Shown here piece after piece: positions 12,117 through 24,070 of a stretch of DNA of 64,000 nt. The stretch's first letter is position 1. Every line of letters begins with the position of its first letter. Source of the DNA: Nicotiana tabacum (lineage: Eukaryota; Streptophyta; Magnoliopsida; Solanales; Solanaceae); NCBI RefSeq assembly GCF_000715075.1, contig NC_134085.1:150440178-150504177 (forward strand), given 5' to 3'. Both the position numbers and the translations under genes were made by a program. The notes beneath the pieces were generated by a model. The model saw only the letters and a program-made list of their open reading frames with translations. It searched no databases and was not told where the DNA came from.

Positions 12117-13614
12117 CGACCCGGCCAGTCGTCTCATGAGTTATTGCTTCGTTTTCCCCTATTTTAGCTTCTTTATGCTTCGTTACCAGTGTTTTATGTG
12201 ATTGGGTTGATTAGCCCGAGTTCGGAGAGGATTTGGTAAGAAATGAGACACTTAGTCTCTTTTAAGAAGGCTTAAGTTGGAAAAGCCAACCGGATGTTGA
12301 CTTATGTGTTAGAAGGCTCGAATGTGAGTTCCGATGGCTCGGTTAGCTTCGAGAGGTGATTTTTGACTTAGGAGTGTGATCAGAATGGGTTTTGGAGGTC
12401 CGGAGTAGAATTAGGCTTGAATTGGTGAAGTTGATATTTTGGCGATTTCCGGTTGATAGGCGAGATTTTGATCCGTGGGTCGATATGGAATTCCGAGAGT
12501 TGTAGTAGCTTCGTTATGTCATTTGAGATGTGTGTGTAAAATTTCAAGTCATTCGGACATGTTTTGGTTGGGTTTTTGATCGAAAACGTATTTCGGAAGA
12601 TTTCTAAAAAATTAGGCTTAAATCCGATGTGTTTTGAGTAATTTGATGTTGTTTGAGGTGCTTTGATGATTGGAACAAGTTTGAATAAGGTATTGGGTCA
12701 TGTTGTTGCTTTTGGTTGAGGTCCCGGGGGCCTCGGGGTGAATTCGGATGGTTAACGGGAAGATTTTGGACTTAAGAGATTTCAGAAGATTGCTGTTTCT
12801 GGTATTTCCGCACCTGCTGTTTGGGGAACGCAGGTACGGCATCGCATGTGCGAAGGAATTTCCAAAGATGCGTATTTGAGGAGAGAGGTCAGAAACCGTA
12901 AATACGGAATAGGAACCGCACCTGCGGACATACAGATGTGGCAATGTATCGCAGATGCGGTTTTGGCTCGTCATGTGGATTCCGCAGATGCGGAGAAAAT
13001 CACCGCAGAAGCGATACCGCAGGAACGGTGGTGGGCTCGCAGATGTGAAAACCCCTGGGCATAATGTTTTAAGTTATTTCGTCCGTGATTTTGGGTCATT
13101 TTTCCTCCATAGTTGGTCTTTTTGAGAGCTTTTTGAAGGAAATCGAAAAGGGATTCAAGGAGAAACGTTTGGAGGTAAGATTTTCGAACCTAAAACTCGA
13201 ATCTATTGTGAAATCTACCTAGAAAATCATGGAAACTTAAGCTAAAAATGGAAGAACTAGGGCTTGGGATTTTGAATCTTTGATTGGGGATTTGGAGGAC
13301 CATTTTGGGTCGGATTTGAGAACTTTTGATATGTATGAACTCGTGGGGTGATAAGGAATCTAATGATGTGAAAATTTTTGGGTTTCGAGGAGTGGGCCTA
13401 GGGCTCGTGTTTTGCTAATTTCGGGATTTTAGATATTTTTCGATTGTTTTTGTTTGGGCTTTGCTCCCTTAGCATATTGTGATGTATTCGTTCTGATTTT
13501 GGATAGATTCGACGCGCGTGGAGGACAATTTGAAGGGCAAACGCGTCGCGAGGCAGAGATTTCGCTTGTTCGAGGTGAGTAATGATTGTAAATGATACTC
13601 TGAGGGTTTGAAAC
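12112..13614 (+). repeat. Array LTR 3, left part
   Basis: First 1.5 kb of the third LTR, with a palindromic motif cluster at about 12808-13050. It is interrupted after GGGTTTGAAAC by a minus-strand element; the LTR resumes with CCCGG at 24076. The same uninterrupted sequence in LTR 2 (about 9051-9065) shows the empty site. Confidence 0.88.
13610..13614. repeat. Target-site duplication GAAAC, left copy
   Basis: GAAAC precedes the TGTCACGACC end of the nested minus-strand element and is repeated at 24071-24075 after its other end. Confidence 0.88.
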
Positions 13615-16600
13615 TGTCACGACCCAAATCCCCGAACCCGGTCGTGATGGCGCCTCTCGTGAAGACAAGGCCAACCAGACCAAAATAGAACACCTCTTTT
13701 AAACATTTAACCATCATAAACAGTAGTAACATCTAATATAATGCTCATAAATTGCGGAATTTAACGATAATAACAGCAGGAACCATCCCGACACAGCCCA
13801 AACCGGGGTGTCACAAGTCATGAGCTACTACAGAATCTGCTACAAGTCTAAAAGTACGGAATCCGATACAACAGTCTGAAGAAAACATAAATGATAGAGG
13901 ATAAGAGAGACAAGGGCTGCAGACGTCAACAGCCACCTCATAACTCCAAATCACTGCCTAGCCTGGAAGGAATCAACCCTCAGGTGTGGACTCTGCTATA
14001 CCTGAATCTACACACACGGTGCAGAGAGTAATGTGAGTACTCCGACTCAGTGAGTGATAATTACAAATAATGGCTGAAAGTATGAAAACACGTAAAGGCA
14101 CAAAGCAATTACATATCAAGCAGTAAAATCATTTAAAGCAGTAAATCAGTGATGAAATCAAATGATATTCCCTTTTAAAACAAGTAAAACAGGTAATTAA
14201 GAAGTAGAAATCCGCCCCTCGAGCACAGTATCAACCGCTCAGCATAGTATCAGCCCCTCGGGCTCACTCTCAGTACAGTATCAGCCCCTCGGGCTACCTC
14301 ACAATCACTCAGCATAATGGTCAGCCATTGTTACCTGACCAAATTGCATCAAACAGTGTCATTGTTACCACTGTTTCAAATCACATGGGTACCCGCGCTC
14401 ACTGTGGGTGTGCAGACTCTAAAGGGGCCCCTTACGACCCAAGCGTTATATCAAGCCACCTCGTGGCATCATCACTCAGCATATCCTCACATCACTCAAG
14501 CCACCGCATGGCATAAATAGTATCTCAGGCCCTCGGCCTCATATCACTCAGCATATCCTCACATATGGCCCTCGGCCTCACTCAGTCCAGAAATCATCAT
14601 AAGCCCCTTGGGCATTAGTAAAATAGTAGTTCTCAGCCCAAAACATGATGTAGAAATATCATCTAAGTTTCAAATCTGAGTAAAAGTGGCTGAGTTTGTA
14701 GAACAGTAGATATCAATAGGACTGAGTTCAAATAATAAGTCAAGTAGTGAGGAAAAAGTGATAAAAATCCCCGAAGGGTTCAAATAGTTGGCACGAAGCC
14801 CAAATATGGAAATCAGCCCAAATCATGATGGTAACAAATGAATTTCAGTCAAATATTCAGTAAAATCATCAATCGGGATGGACCAAGTCACAATCCTCAG
14901 TAGTGAAAGACCCCACACTCATCATCCAACACGTATCTAGCCTCGATATAGCACTACGATGTGCAATCCGGGGTTTCAAACCCTCAGGACATCATTTACA
15001 ACCATTACACACCTCGAACTGGCTAATTCTTTAGCTCGCGATGCCTTTGCCCCTCGAATTGGCCTCCACGCGCGTCGAATCTATCCAAAATCAGAACGAA
15101 TACGTCACAATATGCTAAGGGAACAAAGCCCAAGTGAAAACATTCGAAAAATATCAAAAAACTCGAAATTAGCAAAACCCGAGCCCCGGGCCCACATTTC
15201 GGAATCGGGTAAAATTTACATTTTCAGAATCCTCATACCCTCACTACTCCAACCATACCAAAATTATCCAATTCGGATATCATTTGGTCCTTCAAATCAT
15301 CATTTTATATTTTTGAAAGGTTCCACAATTTTCTTCCCAAATTCCATCTCAAATCACGAATTAAATAATGAATTCAGTGATAGATTCATGTATTCTAGCC
15401 AAATCTGAGTTAAAATAGATTCATGTATTCTAGCCAAATCTGAGTTAAAATCACTTACCCCGATAAATTTCTTGAAAAACCTTCGAAACATCACCAAAAT
15501 CCGAGCTCTCTAGGTCAAAATATGAAATAAAACCCAAAACCTCATATTTATAGGTACCCCTCAGGTTTCTAGCTCACGCGGCCTCACCAAAATGCACGCG
15601 GTCCGTGCAAGCCACTGCGGTCCGCGCAAAGGCAATGCGCGGCCGCACAGGCCTCCCTCTACAGTAACAGGCTTTAGTATTTTGGCCTTATCTTTTGCTA
15701 CAGATGTCCAAATTGCGATATCTTTACCTTTCTGGAAACTAGACACGAAGGGATAAAACTTTCATTTTTGAATCACTTCACAATTTCTTGTGAATAAAAA
15801 GATATGAGCTTCCTAAGTAGGACCAGCTGTTCGTTCCCCCACGCGGCCGCACACCACTTTGCGCGGTCCGCATGACACCTACCGCGGCCGCATCCGACTT
15901 GGTGCTGTCCGCACGGAACTCACCGCGGCCGCGCTCGACTTTGTGCGGACCGCATTGTTGAGTTCTGGGGCCTGCAACCCCTGTAGGCCTGCTACAGCTA
16001 TGATTTTTGCACTAAAACATCTCGGAACCTACCCGGAACTCCCGGAACTTCAAACCAATTGTACCAACACATCTCATGACATCGTTCAAACTTGCTCAAT
16101 ACTTCGGAATGCTCACAACAACATCAAATCATCAATTTAACATAGGAGTCAGGCCTAAGAACTCCAAAAACTCTTAAATTATGCTTTCGATCAAAAAGTC
16201 TATCAAATCTCGTCCGAATGACCTGAAATTTTGCACACACATCCCAAATGACACAATGAAGCTACTGCAACTCTCGGAATTTCATTTCGACCCCTATATC
16301 AAAATCTCGCCTATCAACCGGAATTTGCCAAAATATCAATTTAGCCAATTCAAGCCTAAGTCTTCTCTACCACTCCAAAACCTATTCCGATCGTGCTCCT
16401 AAGTAACAAATCACCTCCCGAAGCTAACCGAACCATCGGAACTCACTTCCAGCCTTCTAACACATAAGTCAACATCCGGTTGACTTTTCCAACTTAAGCA
16501 TTCTTAAAAGAGACTAAGTGTCCCATTTCTTACCAAATCCTCTCCGAACTAGAACTAATCAACTCGATCACAAAAAAACATGGATAACGAAGCGTAAAGA

Positions 16601-16657
16601 AGCTGAAATGGGAAAAATGGAGTGGTAACTCATGAGACGACTGGCCGGGTCATCACA
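13615..16657 (-). repeat. Element 1, 3' LTR (3043 bp)
   Basis: It runs from TGTCACGACCC on the left to GGGTCATCACA on the right. It retains a putative promoter region that is missing from the other LTR: a TATA-like CTATAAATA on the minus strand near 15545-15555, and a GC-rich cluster with GCGGCCGCAC-type motifs (about 15570-15960). It has a 35-bp tandem duplication at 15381-15450 that the other LTR lacks, and minisatellite units at about 14211-14300. Confidence 0.9.
15545..15555 (-). promoter_or_regulatory. Putative TATA box in element 1 3' LTR
   Basis: The minus strand reads CCTATAAATATGAGG here, about 1.1 kb into the LTR and just downstream of the GC-rich motif cluster. The position fits a U3 promoter, but no transcript data can be seen from sequence. 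Confidence 0.5.
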
Positions 16658-19600
16658 TCCTCCCCAACTTAAACAAACGTTCATCCTCGAACGAGTCAAG
16701 TAACATACCTGAAGCCTCAAGTAGGTAAGGATATCTACTCCGTATCTCCCGCTCGGTCTCCCAGGTAGCCTCCTCCACGGGCCGACCTCTCCACTGCACC
16801 TTCACTGAAGCTATATCCTTTGACCTCAACTTTCGAACCTGGCGACCCAAAATAGCTACTGGCTCCACATCAAAGGTCAAATCGTCATCCAACTGAACCG
16901 TGCTGAAGTCCAAAACATGAGACGGATCCCCAATATACTTTTGGAGCATAGAAACATGAAATACCGGATGCACACTCGACAGGCTGGGTGGCAAGGCAAG
17001 CTCATAAGCCACCTACCCAATCCTCCGAAGCACCTCAAAAGGCCTAATGAACCGAGAACTTAACTTGCCTTTCTTCCCAAATCTCATAACACCCTTCATG
17101 GGTGAAACCTTCAGCAAGACCTTCTCACCGACCATGTAGGACACATCTCGAACCTTCCGGTCCGCATAACTCTTCTGACGTGACTGCGCTATACGAAGCC
17201 TCTCCTGAATCACATTCACCTTCTCTAAGGCATCCTGAACCAAATCTGTCCCCAATAGTCTAGCCTCGCCGGGCTCGAACCAACCCACCAGAGATCTACA
17301 CAGCCTCCCGTACAAAGCCTCATATGGAACCATCTGAATACTCGACTGGTAGCTGTTGTTGTAAGCAAACTCTGCAAGTGGTAGAAACCCATCCCATGGA
17401 CCTCCAAAGTCAATAACACAAGCATGCAACATGTCCTCCAATATTTGAATAGTACGCTCGGACTGTCCGTCCGTCTGAGGATGAAACATTGTGCTCAACT
17501 CCACCTGAGTACCCAACTCTCTCTGCACGGCTCTCCAAAACTGCGAAGTAAACTGAGTACCTCTGTCTGAGATGATGGAAATAGGAGTACCATGCAACCA
17601 AACAATCTCCCGGATATAAATCCCTGCCAACCGCTCTGAAGAATAGGTAGTACATGCAGGAATGAAGTGTGCAGACTTGGTCAGCCGATCCACAATCACC
17701 CAAATAGCATCGAACTTCTTCAAAGTCCGAGGAAGTCCAACCACAAAGTCCATAGTGATTCTCTCCCACTTCCACTCGGGAATAACCATCTGCTAAAACA
17801 AACCACCCGGTCTCTGATGCTCATACTTCACCTACTGACAGTTGAGACACCGAGCTACAAATCCCACAATATCTTTCTTCATTCTTCTCCACCAATAGTG
17901 CTGCCTCAAATCCTGATACATCTTCGCGGCACCCAGATGAAGGGAATACCGCGAGCTATGGGCCTCCTCCAGAATCAACTTTCTAAGCCCATCCACATTG
18001 GGCACACAAATTCGGCCCTGCATCCTCAACACACCATCATCACCGACGGTCACATCTCTGGCATCATCATGCTGGACTTTGTCCCTAAGGACAAGCAAAT
18101 GTGGATCATCATACTGGTGCTCTCTGATGCGATCATATAAATAAGACCGAGAAACAACACAAGCCAACACCCGACTGGGTTCCGAAATATCCAACCTCAC
18201 GAACTGATTGGCCAAGGCCTGAACATCAACCACAAGAGGTCTCTCCCCAACTAGAATATATGCCAAACTCCCCATACTCACTGCCTTTCGGCTCAAAGCA
18301 TCGGCCACCATATTGGCCTTTCCCACATGGTACAGAATAGTGATATCATAATCCTTAAGCAACTCCAACCATCTCCGCTGCCTCAAATTAAAATCTTTTT
18401 GCTTGAACAAATGCTGAAGACTGCGATGATCAGTGAACACCTCACAAGATACGCCATACAAGTAATGCCTCCAAATCTTCAATGCGTGAACGATGACAGC
18501 CAACTCCAAATCATGAACGGGGTAGTTCTTCTCATAGGGCTTCAACTGCCGAGAAGCATAAGCAATAACTCTACCCTCCTCCATCAACACACAACCAATC
18601 CCAACTCTTGAAGCATCACAATACACAGTATATGAACCTGAAGCTGATGACAAAACCAACACTGGAGCTGTGGTCAAGGCTGTCTTTAGCTTCTGAAAGA
18701 TCTCCTCACACTCGTCCGACCATACAAATGGAGCACCCGTCTGAGTAAACTTGTTCAAGGGCGATGCAATGGAGGAAAATCCCTGAACAAACCGGCGATA
18801 ATAGTCTGCTAACCCAAGAAAGCTACGAATCTCTGTGGCTGAGGACGGTCTGGGCCAACTCTGAACTACCTCTATCTTCTTCGGATCAACCTGTATACCC
18901 TCGTTGTACACCACGTGCCCCAAGAAAGCCACTGAACTGAGCCAAAACTCACACTTGGAGAATTTTGCATAAAGCTTCTCCTCCCTCAGTCTCTGCAACA
19001 CAACTCTCAAATGCTCTGCGTGCTCCTCCTAACTATGCGAGTACACCAGAATATCATCAATGAATACAATAACGAACGAATCCAGATAAGGCCAAATGCA
19101 CTGTTCATCAAATGCATGAATGCTGTTGGGGCATTGGTTAGCCCGAAGGACATAACAAGAAACTCATAATGACCATATCTGGTCTTGAAAGCAGTCTTAA
19201 GAATATCTGAATCCCTGATCTTCAACTGGTGATAACCCGAACGGAGATCAATCTTGGAGAACACCCTCGCTCCCTGAAGCTGATCAAATAAATCATCAAT
19301 GTGAGGCAAAGGATACTTGTTCTTAATTGTTACTTTGTTCAATTACCTATAATCAATGCACATTCTCATCGTTCCATCCTTCTTCTTCACAAACAAAACC
19401 AGTGCACCCCAAGGGGGCACACTAGGCCGAATAAACCCCTTATCTAGGAGTTCCTAAAGCTGTTCTTTTAATTCCTTCAACTCTGCTGGTGCCATACGAT
19501 ATGGCGGAACAGAAATGGGCTGAGTGCCCGGCACCAGGTCAATACCAAAATCAATATCCCTGTCCGGTGGCATGCCCGACAGGTCTGCAGGAAAAACATC

Positions 19601-20164
19601 GGGAAAATCCCTCACAACTGGGACAGAATCAATACTAGGAGTCTCAGCTCCAACATCCCTCACAAATGCTAGATATGAAAGGCAACCCTTCCTAACCATA
19701 CGCTGGGCCTTCAAGAAAGAGATCACTCTACTAGGGATATAATCAGTCACACCACGCCACTCGATCCACGGTACACCCGACATAGCCAAAGTGACTGTCT
19801 TAGCATGGCAGTCTAGAATAGCACGACACGGAGATAGCAAATCCATGACCAAAATGACATAAAAAATCCACCATGCTCAATAGCAATAGATCCACTCGAG
19901 TCTCCAGACCCCCAATAGTCACCACACATGACCGACACACACGGTCTACAACAACGGTATCGCCCACTGGGGTAGATACAAAAACAAGTAAAGCAAGAAA
20001 CTCACAGGGCGTACCCAAATAATGAGCAAAGTATGATGACACATAAGAAAAGGTGGAACCAGGATCAAATAATACAGAGGCATCTCTGTGGCAGACTGAA
20101 ACAATACCTGTAATGACAGCATCTGAAGCAATAGCATCTGGCCTGCCAGGAAGTGCATAGAAAT
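16653..20164 (-). pseudogene. Element 1 pol: protease, reverse transcriptase, RNase H, integrase, chromodomain
   Basis: Order on the minus strand: aspartic protease with FDPGSTFSYVS (near 20064), reverse transcriptase ([21 protein letters not shown]; catalytic FIDD-type motif near 19050, out of frame), RNase H ([25 protein letters not shown]), integrase zinc-binding region (CLNCQ near 17835), integrase core ([23 protein letters not shown]), GPF-like module (RPF) and chromodomain-like tail (about 16690-16870). Frameshifts near 19090 and 19850 and TAG codons near 17830, 19344 and 19442, plus one at about 17013, break it. The reading stops with TGA at 16653-16655. Unlike three relatives here, the chromodomain keeps its ATWE tryptophan (codon 16761-16763). 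Confidence 0.9.
16658..16672 (-). promoter_or_regulatory. Polypurine tract, element 1
   Basis: The minus strand reads AAGTTGGGGAGGA immediately before the 3' LTR start at 16657, the same tract as in array unit B. Confidence 0.75.
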
Positions 20165-21615
20165 GGGCCTGACCGCCCCCTGATCGACCTCCCCCTATGG
20201 GGAGACTCCTAGCTGCCTGACCTCCACCCCTAACTGGCTGGGCGGGTGGTGAAGTAACTGGAGCAGAAGTCGAGGGCTGACCCCTCTGCTGAGATGAACT
20301 AGCCATACGACGAGGACACTGCCTCCACACATGTCCAAACTCTCCACACTCATAACAACTCCCAGGTGCTGGAGAAGGGGAGTGAAGGGAACCCCTCACA
20401 CCGGAGTGACCAGCTGATGCACTCGGCATAGAAGAACCCTGAGCTGACGGGGCACGAGATGAACTCTGGGCTGGAAGGGCACTGAGTTATGACTATCCCC
20501 GCTGAGCTCCATGATGACCATGACTCGAAGATGCCCCGCGATACTCTAGGCGGGCTGACTGAGCATGCCTGAAAGAACGGCCCCTCGAAGAACTACCACT
20601 ATAACTGCCAGATCCTCGAGGCTTCTTAGCCTCCCTCTCCTCTCGATCTTGATGGCGAACCGTCTCAATCTCGCGAGCGATATCGACAACCTCCTCGAAG
20701 GTAGGACCCAACACCCTCTCTCGGGTCATAAGAATACGGAGGTGATAGTTAAGGCCATCAACAAATCTCCTGATTCTCTCACGATCTGTCGGGACCATCC
20801 AAATGGCATGACGAGCCAACTCAGAAAACCTTGACTCATACTATGACACAGTCATATCCCCCTGTCGCAACCACTCAAACTGTCTACGCAGCTCCTCTCT
20901 GCAGGACTGCAGCACATACTTCTCCAAGAAGAGAGTGGAGAACTGCTGCCAAGTAAGGGGCGCTGCTCCAATAGGCCTCTCATACGCCTCCCACCATGTG
21001 AAGGCAGCCCCAGTAAACTGAAAGGTGGTAAATGCCACACCACTAGTCTCAAGAATCCCTGCTGTACAGAGCATCCGCTGTCAATTATCAAGAAAACCCT
21101 GGGCATCCTCGCCCTCGGTACCACTGAATGACGGAGGCTGGAGTCTACCAAACCTCTCAAGACGACGCTGCTCATCATCCGGCATAACTGGCACAATAAA
21201 CTCCTGAGCTGGTGCAACCGGCTGAGCTGGAGGTGCCCCCGGTGTCTGTAGTCCCTGCACTACTTGCTTAGGTGTGCGAGCAGCGGGGGTCTGATTGCCT
21301 CCCCCGGCCTGTGAAGTAGCTGCTACTGTAGTGGCTGAAACTGCCTGAGCCAGGCCAGTGCAAACTGATAATATATGTGCTAAGGCCTCTTGAAGACCCG
21401 GAACCACGATAGGCACAACTGGTGCCTGAACTGGTGCTGCTGGAGCATCCATAGCGGGAGCCTGATCCAGAGTCGGGGCAGCCGGGGCATCAACAGGTGT
21501 TGCGCTTGCTGCTTTGCCTCTGCCACGTCCACGACCGCTTTCACGGCCCCTAGTGGCCTCAGTGGGTGGCACTGGTGGTCGTTCACCTACATCCGGTAGC
21601 TCGCTTCCTCACCAT
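20165..21615 (-). pseudogene. Element 1 gag (capsid and zinc knuckle)
   Basis: Structural polyprotein of a chromovirus: a low-complexity N-terminus rich in Arg/Gly and Ala/Pro, a retrotransposon gag domain (FSGTEGEDAQGFLD through ERIRRFVDGL), a basic Arg/Ser-rich linker, and one zinc knuckle, CYECGEFGHVWRQC (20316-20357), with all four ligands of CX2CX4HX4C. The likely start is the ATG at 21613-21615, by analogy with element 2, but that frame shifts and meets a stop within a dozen codons. Further stops lie near 21080, 20840 and 20490. Gag and pol are probably one open frame in the intact family. Confidence 0.85.
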
Positions 21616-21800
21616 CTGTGAGAGAATGGAATATCAAAAGTTTAATACTCAGACCAACAAGTTCGCATGACAAGAGTTTCAAGAACATGAAATTTTTCCT
21701 AAAGATTCTGCAGCCTCTCGAGGATAAATACAAACGTCTCCGTATCGATCCGCGAGACTCTACTAAACCTGCTCATGACTCGTGAGACCTAAGTAACCTA

Positions 21801-21813
21801 GGCTTTGATACCA
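21801..21813 (-). promoter_or_regulatory. Primer-binding site, element 1
   Basis: The minus strand reads TGGTATCAAAGCC three bases after the 5' LTR. It is one transition away from the initiator methionine tRNA primer-binding site TGGTATCAGAGCC used by many plant LTR elements. Confidence 0.8.
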
Positions 21814-21816
21814 ACT

Positions 21817-24070
21817 TGTCACGACCCAAATCCCCGAACCCGGTCGTGATGGCGCCTCTCGTGAAGACAAGGCCAGCCAAGCCAAAACAGAACACCTCTT
21901 TTAAACAGTTAACCATCATAAACAGTAGTAACATATAATATAATGCTCATAAATTGCGGAATTTAACGATAATAACAACAGGAACCATCCCGACACAGCC
22001 CAAAACGATGTGTCACAAGTCATGAGCTACTACAGAATCTGCTATAGGTCTACAAAGTACGGAATCCAATACAACAGTGTGAAGAAAACATAAACGATAG
22101 AGGATAAGAGAGACAAGGGCTACGGACGTCAACAGCCACCTCGTAACTCCAAATCACTGCCTAGCCTGGAAGGAATCAGCGTTCAGGTGCGGACTCTGCT
22201 ATACCTGAATCTGCACACACGGTGTAGGGAGTAATGTGAGTACTCCGACTCAGTGAGTAATAATTACAAATAATGGCTGAAAGTATGAAAACACGTAAAG
22301 GTACAAAGCAATTCCATATCAAGCAGTAAAATCATTTAAAGCAGTAAATTAGTGAAGAAATCAAATGATATTTCCATTTCAAACAAGTAAAACAGGTAAT
22401 TAAGAAGTAGAAATCCGCCCCTCGGGCACAGTATCAACCGCTCAGCATAGTATCAGCCCCTCGGGATCACTCTCAGTACAGTATCAGCCCCTCGGGCTAC
22501 CTCATAATCACTCAGCATAATGGTCAGCCATTGTTACCTGACCAAATTGCATCAAACAGTGTCATTGTTACCACTGTTTCAAATCACATGGGTACCCGCG
22601 CTCACTGCGGGTGTGCAGACTTCGGAGGGGCCCCTTACGGCCCAAGAGCTATATCAAGCCACCTCGTGGCATCATCACTCAGCATATCCTCACATCACTC
22701 AAGCCACCGCATGGCATAAATAGTATCTCAGGCCCTCGGCCTCATATCACTCAGCATATCCTCACATATGGCCCTCGGCCTCACTCAGTCCAGAAATCAT
22801 CATAAGCCCCTTGGGCATTAGTAAAATAGTAGTTCTCAGCCCAAAACATGATGTAGAAATATCATTTAAGTTTCAAATCTGAGTAAAAGTGGCTGAGTTT
22901 GTAAAACAGTAGATATCAACAGGACTGAGTTCAAATAATAGGTCAAGTAGTGAGGAAACAATGATAAAAATCCCCGAAGTGTTCAAATAGTTGGCAATCA
23001 GCCCAAATCATGATGGTAACAAATAAATTTCAGTCAAATATTTGGTAAAATCATCAATCTGGATGGACCAAGTCACAATCCTCAGTAGTGAAAGACCCCA
23101 TGCTCATCATCCAGCACGTATCTAGCCTCGATATAGCACTAAGATGTGCAATCCGGGGTTTCAAACCCTCAGGACATCATTTACAACCATTACTCACCTC
23201 GAACTGGCTAATTCTTTAGCTCGCGACGCCTTTGCCCCTCGAATTGGCCTCCACACGCGTCGAATCTATCCAAAATCAGAACGAATACGTCACAATATGC
23301 TAAGGGAACAAAGCCCAAGCGAAAACATTCGAAAAATATCAAAAATCTCGAAATTAGCAAAACCCGAGCCCTGGGACCACCTCTCGGAATTGGGTAAAAT
23401 TTACATTTTCAGAATCCTCATACCCTCACGAGTCCAACCATACCAAAATTATCCAATTCCGATAATATTTGGTCATTCAAATCATCATTTTATATTTTTG
23501 AAAGGTTCCACAATTTTCTTCCCAAATTCCATCTCAAATCACGAATTATATGATGAATTCAGTGATAGATTCATGTATTCTAGCCAAATCTGAGTTAAAA
23601 TCACTTACCCCGATGAATTTCTTGAAAAACTTTCGGAAATTTTGCACACACATCACAAATGACACAATGAAGCTACTGCAACTCTCGGAATTCCATTCTG
23701 ACCCCTATATCAAAATCTCGCCAATCAACCGGAATTTGCCAAAATATCAATTTCGCCAATTCAAGCCTAAATCTTCTCTACCACTCCAAAACCTATTCCG
23801 ATCGCGCTCCTAAGTCACAAATCACCTCCCGAAGCTAACCGAACCATCGGAACTCACTTCCGAGCCTTCTAACACATAAGTCAATATCCGGTTGACTTTT
23901 CCAACTTAAGCCTTCTTAAAAGAGACTAAGTGTCCCATTTCTTACCAAATCCTCTCCGAACTCGAACTAATCAACTCGATCACAAAAAAAACACGGATAA
24001 CAAAGCATAAAGAAGCTGAAATGGGGAAAATGGAGCGGTAACTCATGAGACGACTGGCCAGGTCGTCACA
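21817..24070 (-). repeat. Element 1, 5' LTR (2254 bp, promoter region deleted)
   Basis: Same ends as the 3' LTR (TGTCACGACCC on the left, GGTCGTCACA on the right) but about 740 bp shorter. The missing segment corresponds to about 15486-16224 of the 3' LTR and is joined near 23636. It includes the TATA-like box and the GC-rich motif cluster. The 35-bp duplication of the 3' LTR is present here only once. Confidence 0.9.

Larger units (their letters stand above)
13615..24070 (-). mobile_element. Minus-strand chromovirus (element 1), nested in array LTR 3
   Basis: A nearly full-length Ty3/gypsy element: 3' LTR on the left (13615-16657), polypurine tract, chromodomain, integrase, RNase H, reverse transcriptase, protease, gag, primer-binding site, and 5' LTR on the right (21817-24070). 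A GAAAC duplication flanks it. Its terminal sequences match the family of the array it sits in, so it is a self-type insertion in opposite orientation. The coding region is full of stops and frameshifts, and the 5' LTR has lost about 740 bp. Confidence 0.92.
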
